7,477 nucleotides of DNA from positions 1 through 7,477 of the forward strand of contig JAGRAS010000072.1 of assembly GCA_020434465.1 (NCBI GenBank), in the 5' to 3' direction. Position numbers and translations under genes: made by a program. Shown in pieces: positions 1 to 7,125 of the stretch (its first letter is position 1; every line of letters starts with the position of its first letter). Origin of the DNA: Bdellovibrionales bacterium. Its GTDB lineage: Bacteria; Bdellovibrionota; UBA2361; JAGRAS01. The notes under the pieces were generated by a model that saw only the letters and a program-made list of their open reading frames with translations, ran no database searches and was not told the DNA's origin.

Positions 1-2521
1 CGCTTTCGGCAGCTTCTTTACCTACACGTTCAAAAATTCTTTCTCCAAATTCTTGCCCGCCTTCCTTTAGCAAAAGTTTAGCACCTGCTAGCGCATTTTT
101 TTGTAAAACTTTTTTTGCAAAAGTTTTTAATATAATTCTTTGGCCTATACTAATCGCAGTTGCTGCTGTACCAAAAGTTAATGTGTTTAAAACTAGTTTT
201 GGGCCTGCAAACATAAAGTGCATTGCACTTTGAGCAAATGCCATTGCTGCCTCAAGTTTTCTTCCTTGGCCGTATAAAATCAATCCTTTTGCTAAATGAT
301 GGAAGAAGAGACCAAGATCTTTTAATCCTGAAAATTCAAGAAACAAATTACATGCTGCAAAAAATCCTTTTTTAAAGGCAGCCCATCCTTGTTTTGCAAG
401 ATCTAATGCTTTTGAAATACCGCTTTTAAAATTATCCCAAACTTCTTGCCATTCAATTTTTCCTAAAAAAGCTAGAATTGCAAGTCCAGACGTTGTCGTG
501 AATGCTTTGATAAATTGCCATGCGCTGGATATAGTATTTTTACCCCATTCCCATACGCCATTTATAAAATCAACAACCCCAAGGTCTTTTGCGACTTCAT
601 ATAAAAAATTCAAAGTTGATTTTATCGCTTTCAAACCAACACTCAAAACTTTTCCGATGCTATTCAAAACAGAGCTACTGACTTCAATCACAGACCTTGC
701 GAAATTTGCTAATTTTTCAGGAATTTTTGACCAATTGCGAGGGTCGAGCAAAAAGATTGCCAAGCTTACAGCATTTGTTGCTAACCAACTGGTTGCTTTC
801 CAAAGCTTATCAACAGCCCAGGTAATAGCATTAAAAACTTTTTTTCCAAATTCGCCAATCTTATTTAAAATCTCAGGCCAATTTTTCGGATTAACTAAAT
901 AGACCAAGGCATCAAAACCATGCGATACCAGCCATCCAACTCCTTCATAGAGTTTGTTTGCAGTCCAAACCACTGCATCTAGAATTTTTTCTACGCCCCA
1001 TACGATTCCATCTTTAATTTTTCCTGCTATCTCTGGCCAGTTCCTTGGATCAATCACATACAAGAAAGCGTCTTTCCCATGTTTTGATATCCACTCTAAG
1101 CCTTCACCAGCTTTGTTCCAAAGCCACTTTGCTCCTGGTTTTATCACATGGTTCCAGGCATCTTTTGCTAACTCACCAATCCCAACAAAAACTTTTTTTG
1201 TAAATTCTGTAGCGTCAACAACAAAATTCTTTACATCTATAGCTGCTGTTACAAACCAATCACCAGCTCGATCTAAGAAATTTCCAGTTCCATGCCATGC
1301 TTTTTCTAGAATATTTAGATCATCCCAAAGCTTTTCTCTTGTTGAATAGTAGGCTTGATTGAATTCTTTATATAAAGTCGCATCAACTTCATTATTTGAA
1401 TTAAAGGCACCATATTTTTCTAGAATAGACTTGACAGTTTCTTTTGATGGATTGTCTTTATAGTCTCTTTTCGCTAATTCAACAGCTTCTTTTCTAAGTT
1501 GATCAATTTTTTGTTGATATGCTTTTTCTATTTGAAGTTGCACACCCTTTGTAAATTCTTCACGAGCAAATTTTAGTGTGATAAGGTCTTTATTTGCCCT
1601 ATAGATATCATCTAATAATTTTCCATAGTTTTGCTTTTCATTACCACGTTCGTTTTGAGCCTGTCTTCCTAACTCCCTAATTTGATCTGAAATTTTAATT
1701 CTTCTAATCTCTTGTTCTGTACTAGCAAGATCTGCATATTTTGAAGCTACTATATTAAAGTCATTCGAGTTAGATATCCCTCTTAGAAATTTTAGCTCAA
1801 GATTCCTAATCGTTTCTCTTTCCAACTGGTATTCTTGGTTAAATGCTTTAGTGGCTGCTTCAATTTCAGCTTGCGTTAAAGCTCGACCCCTTTCTTGGCT
1901 AGCTTTAATTAAGATATTTTCTAATGCAGCTTCTTTAGCTAGATTAATTTTATCAGCTGCTGGAACTCCGCTTGCATAAGCAGCAAGCTCAGCTTTTAAA
2001 AAAACTTCACTAATGAAGTTTGCGTCTTCTAATCTTTTCTCTAGATCTCGAAATCTATGCAAGTCTTCTGCAACATCTTTCACCAGAAGCGGAATTGATG
2101 TTTCAGGTTGATCTGTTCCTTGATTAAGCTCTAAGTTTAAACTGTTTGCTACGCTAAAAGTAGTTTCGACCTGGGTGTTATTAGGTGCTAAATTTGCTGC
2201 TAGTTCTAATCTTAAGTTATCTGTCGAATTACTTGTGCTGGCTTGAACTAATGAACTATTTAGATCATCTGCACTTACACTAAAACTTTCGTTTCCTTTT
2301 AAATCTTTTAAAAGTTCAATTTCAATTTGTCTAGTTCTTTGCTGAGCATTGGCAAGTTGGGCTGCTTCAGTAGCAGGTTGAATTCTTGTGCCGGAGCTAT
2401 TGCTCTGTTCAATTCTAATTTGTTCCTTATCTCTAGAATCAGTAGTGATTTCCTGATTTGAGTTGGTATCGATAGCCAGGTTGTCTTTAACAAAACCGAG
2501 TTCTGTGCCGTGATCGCTCAT
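1..2521 (-). CDS. Large Trp-rich repeat protein of unknown function, C-terminus beyond the left edge
   Basis: Read on the minus strand from the ATG at 2521, the frame stays open for 840 codons to the window edge, so the C-terminus is missing. I do not recognise a family. Residues 1-140 are rich in Ser, Thr, Asn, Gln and Asp with no signal peptide, and are probably disordered. Residues 145-405 are charged and helix-forming (many Glu, Lys, Arg, Gln, Ala), with coiled-coil character. Residues 405-720 are Trp-rich amphipathic helices with at least three repeats of about 50 residues containing a DPRNW-type motif (residues 491, 544 and 593). Residues 730-840 are more hydrophobic and Ala/Gly/Lys-rich. 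AAGG at 2530-2533 lies 8 bases before the ATG, a plausible weak ribosome site. The build (long helical body, no Sec signal, unseen C-terminus) resembles a secreted or polymorphic-toxin-like delivery protein or a phage tape-measure protein, but no effector domain or phage neighbour is visible. The gene is secure; its function is not known. Confidence 0.85.
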   Translation of the reverse strand, partial: MSDHGTELGFVKDNLAIDTNSNQEITTDSRDKEQIRIEQSNSSGTRIQPATEAAQLANAQQRTRQIEIELLKDLKGNESFSVSADDLNSSLVQASTSNSTDNLRLELAANLAPNNTQVETTFSVANSLNLELNQGTDQPETSIPLLVKDVAEDLHRFRDLEKRLEDANFISEVFLKAELAAYASGVPAADKINLAKEAALENILIKASQERGRALTQAEIEAATKAFNQEYQLERETIRNLELKFLRGISNSNDFNIVASKYADLASTEQEIRRIKISDQIRELGRQAQNERGNEKQNYGKLLDDIYRANKDLITLKFAREEFTKGVQLQIEKAYQQKIDQLRKEAVELAKRDYKDNPSKETVKSILEKYGAFNSNNEVDATLYKEFNQAYYSTREKLWDDLNILEKAWHGTGNFLDRAGDWFVTAAIDVKNFVVDATEFTKKVFVGIGELAKDAWNHVIKPGAKWLWNKAGEGLEWISKHGKDAFLYVIDPRNWPEIAGKIKDGIVWGVEKILDAVVWTANKLYEGVGWLVSHGFDALVYLVNPKNWPEILNKIGEFGKKVFNAITWAVDKLWKATSWLATNAVSLAIFLLDPRNWSKIPEKLANFARSVIEVSSSVLNSIGKVLSVGLKAIKSTLNFLYEVAKDLGVVDFINGVWEWGKNTISSAWQFIKAFTTTSGLAILAFLGKIEWQEVWDNFKSGISKALDLAKQGWAAFKKGFFAACNLFLEFSGLKDLGLFFHHLAKGLILYGQGRKLEAAMAFAQSAMHFMFAGPKLVLNTLTFGTAATAISIGQRIILKTFAKKVLQKNALAGAKLLLKEGGQEFGERIFERVGKEAAES
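638..1093 (-). repeat. Three degenerate ~50-residue protein repeats with DPRNW motif
   Basis: Within the large minus-strand protein, units run approximately over residues 477-529, 530-578 and 579-628. Each begins with Trp-hydrophobic (WIS, WLV, WLA). About 14 residues later comes [DN]P[RK]NW[PS][EK]I: DPRNWPEI at 491, NPKNWPEI at 544 and DPRNWSKI at 593. A Lys-rich amphipathic helix follows. Spacing between motifs is 53 and 49 residues. A more diverged unit may precede them at residues 413-475. The DNA copies differ considerably, so this is an old protein-level repeat, not a recent DNA duplication. Confidence 0.75.
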
Positions 2522-2636
2522 AATAAAAACCTTAAAAAATTAAGCAATTAAGCTTTCAATATAGTTATGTTGTGCTTATGCTTAGATGTAGCTTAAATTT
2601 ACTCTTATAACTTACTGAAATTAAACAAAAAAACAT
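2522..2636. promoter_or_regulatory. Divergent intergenic region with clustered TAAGC/GCTTA pentamers
   Basis: This 115-bp gap separates the divergent starts of the large repeat protein and the ABC transporter operon, so it must hold promoters for both. It contains a perfect 8-bp tandem duplication, AATTAAGC twice (2538-2553). It also contains three copies of the reverse complement of its core, GCTTA, at 2574-2578, 2580-2584 and 2591-2595. Weak -10-like hexamers are TATATT on the minus strand (2563-2558) and TATAAC on the plus strand (2606-2611). Neither has a convincing -35 box, so I do not place exact promoters. The arrangement would suit a regulator binding between the genes, but that is inference. 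Confidence 0.45.
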
Positions 2637-3647
2637 ATGTCTTTATTAAAAGTTAATGAACTAACAAAAATTTTTAAAACCTTCAAAAGAAGAGAAGGTC
2701 TTACTGGGGCAGTGAAAGATCTATTTTATCGAAACTATGAACCATTAATTGCAGTTGATCATATATGTTTCAATGTAGATGAAGGGGAGGTGATTGGTTT
2801 TATTGGTCCAAACGGTGCTGGGAAATCAACAACAATTAAAATGCTAACAGGTATTTTAAAATCAACTGCTGGAGAAATGCAGGTTTTAGGTTTTGACCCT
2901 TTTAAGCAAAGAACTGCATACACTAAGCATATTGGAGTTGTCTTTGGACAAAGAACGCAATTGTGGTGGGATATTGCTGTTATTGAATCTTTAAAATTAC
3001 TTGGAGCAGTTTATGGTGTTCCAAAAGATACTTTCAATCAAACTTTAGAATTATTAATCGACATCTTAGATTTAAAACAGATACTTCATACTCCAGTAAG
3101 AAAGCTTTCATTGGGCCAACGAATTAGATCCGATCTTGCAGCAGCTTTAATTCACAGCCCTAAAATACTTTTTTTAGATGAGCCAACAATTGGGCTCGAT
3201 GCAGTAGTAAAAGTAAAAGTAAGAAATTTTCTAAGAGAGATAAATAAGCGCTTTAAAACAACTATGATTCTTACAACCCATGACTTGTATGAAATTGAAG
3301 AATTATGTCGGCGGATAATAATAATTGATAAGGGAAATATTATTTACGATGGAGAGCTTAATAGCATTAAAACCTTACCTGGATTAGCAAGATCTATCAC
3401 TGTAGATTTTTTTGGTGAAATAGAAATTGATAAACTTACCTCATTGGTTGGTGAAGGGGTTAATGTTAAACAAATTGAATCAAGCCGTGCCGAACTTAGT
3501 TATATCAGAAGAAATACTCCTACAGCAGAGTTGATGAAAATAATTGTTGAAAATTTTAAAATTGCAGATTTGGAACTGCATGATCCAAACATCGAAGATA
3601 TTGTTATGAAAATATATCGTGATGGCATTCAAGGGCAGTATGAGTAA
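2637..3647 (+). CDS. ABC-2 type transporter ATP-binding protein (COG4586-like)
   Basis: This is the cytoplasmic ATPase of an ABC exporter; it hydrolyses ATP to drive the two permeases encoded directly downstream. Visible motifs are Walker A GPNGAGKST (residues 57-65), a Q-loop region in VVFGQRTQLWWD (101-112), signature LSLGQ (157-161), Walker B ILFLDEP (177-183), D-loop GLD (186-188) and H-loop His215 in TTHD. The FGQRTQLWWD and LSLGQRIRSDLA stretches are typical of the COG4586 branch, which is related to the daunorubicin-type ATPases. It is usually encoded with COG4587 and COG3694 permeases, exactly as here. At 336 residues it is full length, with an accessory C-terminal domain after about residue 240. 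There is no clear Shine-Dalgarno sequence before the ATG, only A-rich sequence. The last 8 bases overlap the next gene. Substrate unknown. Confidence 0.93.
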   Translation: MSLLKVNELTKIFKTFKRREGLTGAVKDLFYRNYEPLIAVDHICFNVDEGEVIGFIGPNGAGKSTTIKMLTGILKSTAGEMQVLGFDPFKQRTAYTKHIGVVFGQRTQLWWDIAVIESLKLLGAVYGVPKDTFNQTLELLIDILDLKQILHTPVRKLSLGQRIRSDLAAALIHSPKILFLDEPTIGLDAVVKVKVRNFLREINKRFKTTMILTTHDLYEIEELCRRIIIIDKGNIIYDGELNSIKTLPGLARSITVDFFGEIEIDKLTSLVGEGVNVKQIESSRAELSYIRRNTPTAELMKIIVENFKIADLELHDPNIEDIVMKIYRDGIQGQYE

Positions 3648-4449
3648 AGTGCGTGCTTATTTAGCTTTTGCTAGAAATTCTTTTCTTAATATGCTGGCAT
3701 ATCGTTTGCGTTATTATTCTGGCTTCATTAACTATTTAGCTTTTGTTTCGGTTAATTATTTTATTTGGAAAGCTGTGTATCATAGCGAAACTGAAAACAT
3801 AATAATAAATGGCTACTCTTTAACTGAAATGATTACATATATTACAGTCGGTTGGATTTCAAGGACTTTGTATTTTAGCAATATTGATTATACTTTAAAT
3901 ACCATGGTTGAGACTGGTGAAGTTAGTATGCATTTAATTCGGCCAGTTAATATTCAATTAATGTTATTATCGCAATCTTTGGGTGAATTGTTTTTTAGAC
4001 TATTTTTTCTTTTTGTTCCTGTTGCGTTAACTTTTATTCTGGTATTCCCAATTAATCCGCCTGCAGATTTAATGGGATTTGTTTTCTATATATGGTCAAT
4101 ATTTGCTGCGTTTATTATTCTTTCTCAAATTAATTTCATTGTTGGTCTTAGTGCGTTCTATTTGCAATCTATTTGGGGAATTATCCGAGCAAAGTTTTAT
4201 ATTATTCAGCTTTGTTCTGGCTTATTATTGCCAATTACCTTTTTCCCTTTGTGGTTTCAAAGCATACTAAACTATCTGCCTTTTAAATATATTAGTTTTA
4301 TTCCATTACAGTTTTATCTTGGAAAAATTCCATATGAATTGAGTTTTACTGTAATGACAGAACAAATACTTTGGATATTAATTTTAGTTTTAATTGGGAA
4401 TATGGTTTGGAAGGTAGCTGTATCTAAACTAGTTGTTCAGGGCGGGTGA
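3640..4449 (+). CDS. ABC-2 type permease, first subunit (COG4587-like)
   Basis: Integral membrane subunit of the exporter, 269 residues, with about six hydrophobic helices (roughly 25-45, 62-80, 117-137, 146-172, 183-205 and 241-261). The motif GEVSMHLIRPVN (93-104) between helices 2 and 3 matches the GE...L.RP pattern shared by this permease family and recurs in the partner permease. A conserved-looking LPFKYISFIPLQ segment lies before the last helix. I place the start at the ATG at 3640: AAGGG at 3631-3635 precedes it closely, and the protein then begins MSKVRAYLAFARNS, a normal amphipathic entry. An in-frame GTG at 3619 and ATG at 3622 would add seven or six residues and overlap the ATPase gene further. 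The 8-bp overlap with the ATPase gene implies translational coupling. The two permeases probably form a heterodimeric pore. Confidence 0.9.
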   Translation: MSKVRAYLAFARNSFLNMLAYRLRYYSGFINYLAFVSVNYFIWKAVYHSETENIIINGYSLTEMITYITVGWISRTLYFSNIDYTLNTMVETGEVSMHLIRPVNIQLMLLSQSLGELFFRLFFLFVPVALTFILVFPINPPADLMGFVFYIWSIFAAFIILSQINFIVGLSAFYLQSIWGIIRAKFYIIQLCSGLLLPITFFPLWFQSILNYLPFKYISFIPLQFYLGKIPYELSFTVMTEQILWILILVLIGNMVWKVAVSKLVVQGG

Positions 4450-4450
4450 T
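4445..4450 (+). promoter_or_regulatory. Ribosome binding site deciding the start of the second permease
   Basis: GGTGAT is complementary to the 3' end of 16S rRNA (from the GGAGGTGATC consensus) and ends 5 bases before the ATG at 4456. It contains the stop codon TGA of the first permease, so termination and reinitiation are probably coupled. It overlaps the alternative TTG at 4450, which argues against that start. Confidence 0.55.
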
Positions 4451-4455
4451 TGAAG

Positions 4456-5253
4456 ATGCTTAGACTCTTTAAAATTTACACTCTTTACTTTGCTCAATCG
4501 CTAAAGACTCGACTTGCTTATGCTGTAGATTTTCTTGCACTGATGTTTGCCAGCATGATCATTACAGCTTCAGGAATTTTATTTGTTGTTTTTTTAATTG
4601 ATGGGAAAAATGTTACTTCAATTGGCTCATGGAGTAGAGATGAGATACTATTTATCTATGGGATTTCAACAATAGCAACCGCGCTCTTTTCTTTTGTTTC
4701 TAGTAATCTTTATCAATTTGGAGAACGCTGGATAATTCAAGGAGAGTTTGATCGAGTGCTAGTTAGACCACTAAATAGTCTTTGCCAAGTTTTGTTTGAG
4801 TCATTTAATTTGGAAAGTATCGGTAGCCTTGTGGTTGGTTTTGGGATTGTCTTTTTTAGCGCAGGGCGTTTGGATATAAGTTTTAGTTTATTAGATTATA
4901 TTTGGTTGATTCTGAGTACAATATCGGGCGGTGTAATTATTACTTCCGTATTTGTGATTGTAACTTCTTTTTCATTTCACTTTGAAGATAGAGTCGGCTT
5001 GTCACCACCAGTTTTCAACATGATGATGTTTAGTCGTTATCCTTTGCCAATTTTTAATAAGGGAGTTCAATTTCTTCTTATGTGGATTTTACCATTTGCA
5101 TTTGCAGGTTTTTTTCCATCTACTCATTTTTTAAATAGGAATGGCTTTGAGTTATACTGTTATGCAACCCCAGTAATGGCAGTTATTCTAACGTTTATTG
5201 CTAATTTATTTTGGAATTTTGGTGTTTCTAGGTATTCTTCAGTCGGAAATTAA
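4456..5253 (+). CDS. ABC-2 type permease, second subunit (COG3694-like)
   Basis: Second membrane subunit of the exporter, 265 residues from the chosen start, with about six hydrophobic helices (roughly 25-48, 63-82, 119-136, 145-171, 203-220 and 237-256). The motif GEFDRVLVRPLN (96-107) is the counterpart of the GE...LIRPVN motif in the first permease. A SRYPLPIF segment (193-200) and the LPFAFAGFFP segment (212-221) fit the COG3694 branch. An in-frame TTG at 4450 directly follows the upstream stop codon, but the ATG at 4456 is preferred because GGTGAT at 4445-4450, a good match to the anti-Shine-Dalgarno sequence, lies 5 bases before it. The gene follows the first permease without a gap and ends the operon. 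Confidence 0.9.
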   Translation: MLRLFKIYTLYFAQSLKTRLAYAVDFLALMFASMIITASGILFVVFLIDGKNVTSIGSWSRDEILFIYGISTIATALFSFVSSNLYQFGERWIIQGEFDRVLVRPLNSLCQVLFESFNLESIGSLVVGFGIVFFSAGRLDISFSLLDYIWLILSTISGGVIITSVFVIVTSFSFHFEDRVGLSPPVFNMMMFSRYPLPIFNKGVQFLLMWILPFAFAGFFPSTHFLNRNGFELYCYATPVMAVILTFIANLFWNFGVSRYSSVGN

Positions 5254-5255
5254 TC

Positions 5256-6341
5256 TTAATTGAAAATGTTTAAATTCTCGGCAATCTCCTTGGCAATTAA
5301 TTTATTGGTAAATGCCTTTGGATGACATTGATCATAAAATAAATCTTCTTTTTTATGTGTACGCAATATTGGCAAAAGATCAATTGAGGTAAATTTTAGA
5401 AGGTTTGAAATTTCTTTAAGTTTTTGTTGAGGAGTTTCTTCAATGAAATTTGCGTAAACTTGAAAGGAAACAGGGTGAATAGCAATAAAAACTTTAAAAT
5501 TAAATTCATCTGCAAGGTTTTTTAGTTCCTTGAAGCCATTTTCAACTACAACCCAAGAGCTTTCATCCCAAGCTGCACCCCAATCGTATTTAGCGCTATT
5601 GGCAAGTTTTAAGAAGTCAGATTTATTATTTTGCCAGTCAAGTTTATTTTGCATATCAATCCAAGAGAATCTGAGTTCCCGCTGTCTACACGACGCTCTT
5701 CCGATTATTAGTCTTGTATAAATAGTTTCTGCAAGTAAGCTCCTTTTTCTTAGCCAACCTCTATTACCAGTTTCACCTGAAAATCCCCATGGAGGTCTGC
5801 TGTCATTGAGATAAAAATTCAAGACGACAATATCTGGTTTAGTTGCGAGACCACTTTCTTTCAATAATGAAACTTCTTCGTCTAACCCAAGATTTGTTAA
5901 AGCAGCTACAGCAATACTAATACTCTTGGTTGGAATTTGAGACTGAAGGATTGACTGTGTAATCCATGGAAAAACCTCTTCTTGATTTAGATAGTCTCCG
6001 ATTGTTATAGAGTCTCCTAAAAAAAGAATTCTTAACTCATTATCCTTTTTTTCTTCTAGCCCTTCACCTCTAAAACCAAAACTATTAGTTTGAATTGAAA
6101 CGTCTTTTCCTGATAAGTAATGATTATGAATTAAAACTTTAACATTAGGGCGAAGCCTTCTATTATTTCCTTTATATTCTACTAAAAATTCTGGATCGAA
6201 CTGTACCACACCTTTAGTCTGTTCTAAGGTTTCATTAGTTATATAAGAAACACTTTTTCTTAAAAAAAACTCAAAAGTTAATAAAACAACTAAGCAGGCA
6301 CTTATTGTTATCGCAGCGACTATTATTGTTTTCTTAATCAT
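5256..6341 (-). CDS. Membrane-anchored SGNH/GDSL-type hydrolase, carrying an adapter-derived segment
   Basis: Probable serine esterase or acyl-hydrolase outside the cytoplasm. It starts with a Lys-Lys then hydrophobic helix (about residues 3-27), a signal anchor or uncleaved signal peptide. SGNH blocks follow in order: LFLGDS with nucleophile Ser111, Gly152 as the likely block II glycine, YLND with Asn179, and DQCH with Asp337 and His340. The phrase NSFGFRG before GDS is common in cell-envelope or exopolysaccharide-linked members of this family, but the substrate is unknown. I prefer the ATG at 6341 because it puts the hydrophobic helix at the N-terminus; an in-frame ATG at 6371 would add 10 residues and overlap the divergent gene. 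Residues 213-219 (IGRASCR) are encoded by Illumina adapter sequence, so the local protein sequence is not trustworthy. Blocks I-III and block V flank the artefact and belong to the same family, so the gene itself is real. Confidence 0.85.
   Translation of the reverse strand: MIKKTIIVAAITISACLVVLLTFEFFLRKSVSYITNETLEQTKGVVQFDPEFLVEYKGNNRRLRPNVKVLIHNHYLSGKDVSIQTNSFGFRGEGLEEKKDNELRILFLGDSITIGDYLNQEEVFPWITQSILQSQIPTKSISIAVAALTNLGLDEEVSLLKESGLATKPDIVVLNFYLNDSRPPWGFSGETGNRGWLRKRSLLAETIYTRLIIGRASCRQRELRFSWIDMQNKLDWQNNKSDFLKLANSAKYDWGAAWDESSWVVVENGFKELKNLADEFNFKVFIAIHPVSFQVYANFIEETPQQKLKEISNLLKFTSIDLLPILRTHKKEDLFYDQCHPKAFTNKLIAKEIAENLNIFN
5686..5705. other. Illumina TruSeq adapter remnant (assembly artefact)
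   Basis: The 20 bases CTACACGACGCTCTTCCGAT are identical to an internal part of the Illumina TruSeq/universal adapter (the part shortly before its GATCT end). The match breaks at both sides: T instead of C at 5685 and T instead of C at 5706. The segment is GC-rich against an AT-rich background. On the minus strand it reads IGRASCR, the start of a peptide (IGRASCRER) typical of proteins predicted from adapter-contaminated assemblies. The GC-rich bases next to it (about 5672-5685) may also be foreign. Confidence 0.9.
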
Positions 6342-6378
6342 GTAATAGTTATGTTCTATTAATAGGATCATGTTAATT
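6342..6378. promoter_or_regulatory. Compact divergent start region between hydrolase and methyltransferase
   Basis: Only 37 bases separate the preferred start codons of the divergent hydrolase and methyltransferase genes, and with the longest possible starts the two frames overlap. ATAGGA at 6362-6367 lies 11 bases before the ATG at 6379 and is the best ribosome-site candidate for the methyltransferase. No clear -10/-35 pair fits, so at least one promoter must extend into the neighbouring coding sequence. Confidence 0.35.
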
Positions 6379-7125
6379 ATGAATGATTCCCATGATAATG
6401 ATCAAGCTTGGTTTAAGCGCTGGTTTAACCAGGAATATTTAGATTTATATGACCATAGAACGGATCAAGCTGCCTGCCATGAGGCAAAATTTATAGAGCA
6501 GGCTTTGATGCTAAAGCCTGAGAATCGCTTATTAGATGTTGCGTGTGGTAATGGTAGACATCTGCTTTATTTGAAATCACAAGGCTATGATGTCTTTGGA
6601 GCAGATCTTTCTTTTGATCTTTTGAAGATTGCTAACCAAAGTGAAAGATTCCCTGGTCGCTTGGTACGCTATGATATGAGATGGCCCTGTTTTAAGACAA
6701 AAAGTTTTGACGCTGTAATTAGCATGTTTACAAGTTTTGGATATTTTGCATCAGATGCAGAGCATTTAGCGGTTCTAATTGAAATAAACAAAATTTTAAA
6801 AAATCAAGGACGTTTATTTTTCGATTTTTTTAATATTGATTATGTACTCAAAAATATAAAACCTAAAACGGAAAAAGAAACTTCTTTGGGAAGAGTCTGC
6901 GAGTATCGTGAATATAATTCAGAAACTAAAAGAGTTAAGAAAATAATTAATCTTTTAGACAAAAATAAAACTTATACAGAATCTGTTAGAGCTTTTAATT
7001 TAGATGAGTTAAAAAAAATGTTTATTGATTCTGATTTTATAATTGAAGAGATATATGGAGATTTTTCTGGTGCAAAATTTTCTATAGATTCTGAAAGACT
7101 AATTATATGCGCAAAGAAAAAATAA
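6379..7125 (+). CDS. Class I SAM-dependent methyltransferase, possible N-methyl-bacillithiol synthase
   Basis: A 248-residue cytoplasmic methyltransferase with a Rossmann fold. Motif I is LLDVACGNGRH (51-61), which binds S-adenosylmethionine. The acidic post-I position is Asp76 in GADLS. Asp99 lies in YDMRWP, motif IV is FDAVISMFTSFGYF (110-123), and ILKNQGRLFFDF (139-150) is the post-motif strand. The N-terminal WFKRWFNQEYLDLYDHRTDQ pattern is like a group of small-molecule methyltransferases found in bacillithiol-using bacteria. The gene overlaps bshC by one base (TAATG), so the two are almost certainly co-translated. Chlorobaculum tepidum CT1040 is a methyltransferase that N-methylates bacillithiol, and a similar job is inferred here from context. 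The substrate is not proven. The ATG at 6379 is preferred over one at 6370, which has AGGA only 2 bases upstream. Confidence 0.88.
   Translation: MNDSHDNDQAWFKRWFNQEYLDLYDHRTDQAACHEAKFIEQALMLKPENRLLDVACGNGRHLLYLKSQGYDVFGADLSFDLLKIANQSERFPGRLVRYDMRWPCFKTKSFDAVISMFTSFGYFASDAEHLAVLIEINKILKNQGRLFFDFFNIDYVLKNIKPKTEKETSLGRVCEYREYNSETKRVKKIINLLDKNKTYTESVRAFNLDELKKMFIDSDFIIEEIYGDFSGAKFSIDSERLIICAKKK

Noticed and set aside
498..1349. Two plus-strand open frames of about 130 codons (498-902 and 954-1349)
   Set aside because: They lie wholly opposite the 840-codon minus-strand frame. Their Phe/Ser/Pro/Thr-rich translations and the repeated pattern simply mirror the antisense of the Trp-rich repeats.
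2308..2493. Short minus-strand frame of 61 codons
   Set aside because: It lies inside the large minus-strand gene in another frame on the same strand, with no ribosome site. The longer frame has a plausible ribosome site and runs uninterrupted.
1..2521. Phage tail tape-measure protein
   Set aside because: Length and helical, hydrophobic character would allow it, but there are no other phage genes. The right-hand neighbours are ordinary chromosomal transport and metabolic genes, and the DPRNW repeats are not a feature I associate with tape measures.
4079..4270. Plus-strand frame of 63 codons inside the first permease
   Set aside because: Out-of-frame shadow of a hydrophobic, T-rich gene; the permease frame carries the family motifs.
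5686..5705. GC-rich patch as a regulatory site or mobile-element footprint
   Set aside because: The exact identity to the Illumina adapter explains it better; there are no flanking direct repeats.
5530..5721. Plus-strand frame of 63 codons opposite the hydrolase
   Set aside because: Shadow of the SGNH hydrolase, and partly encoded by the adapter remnant.
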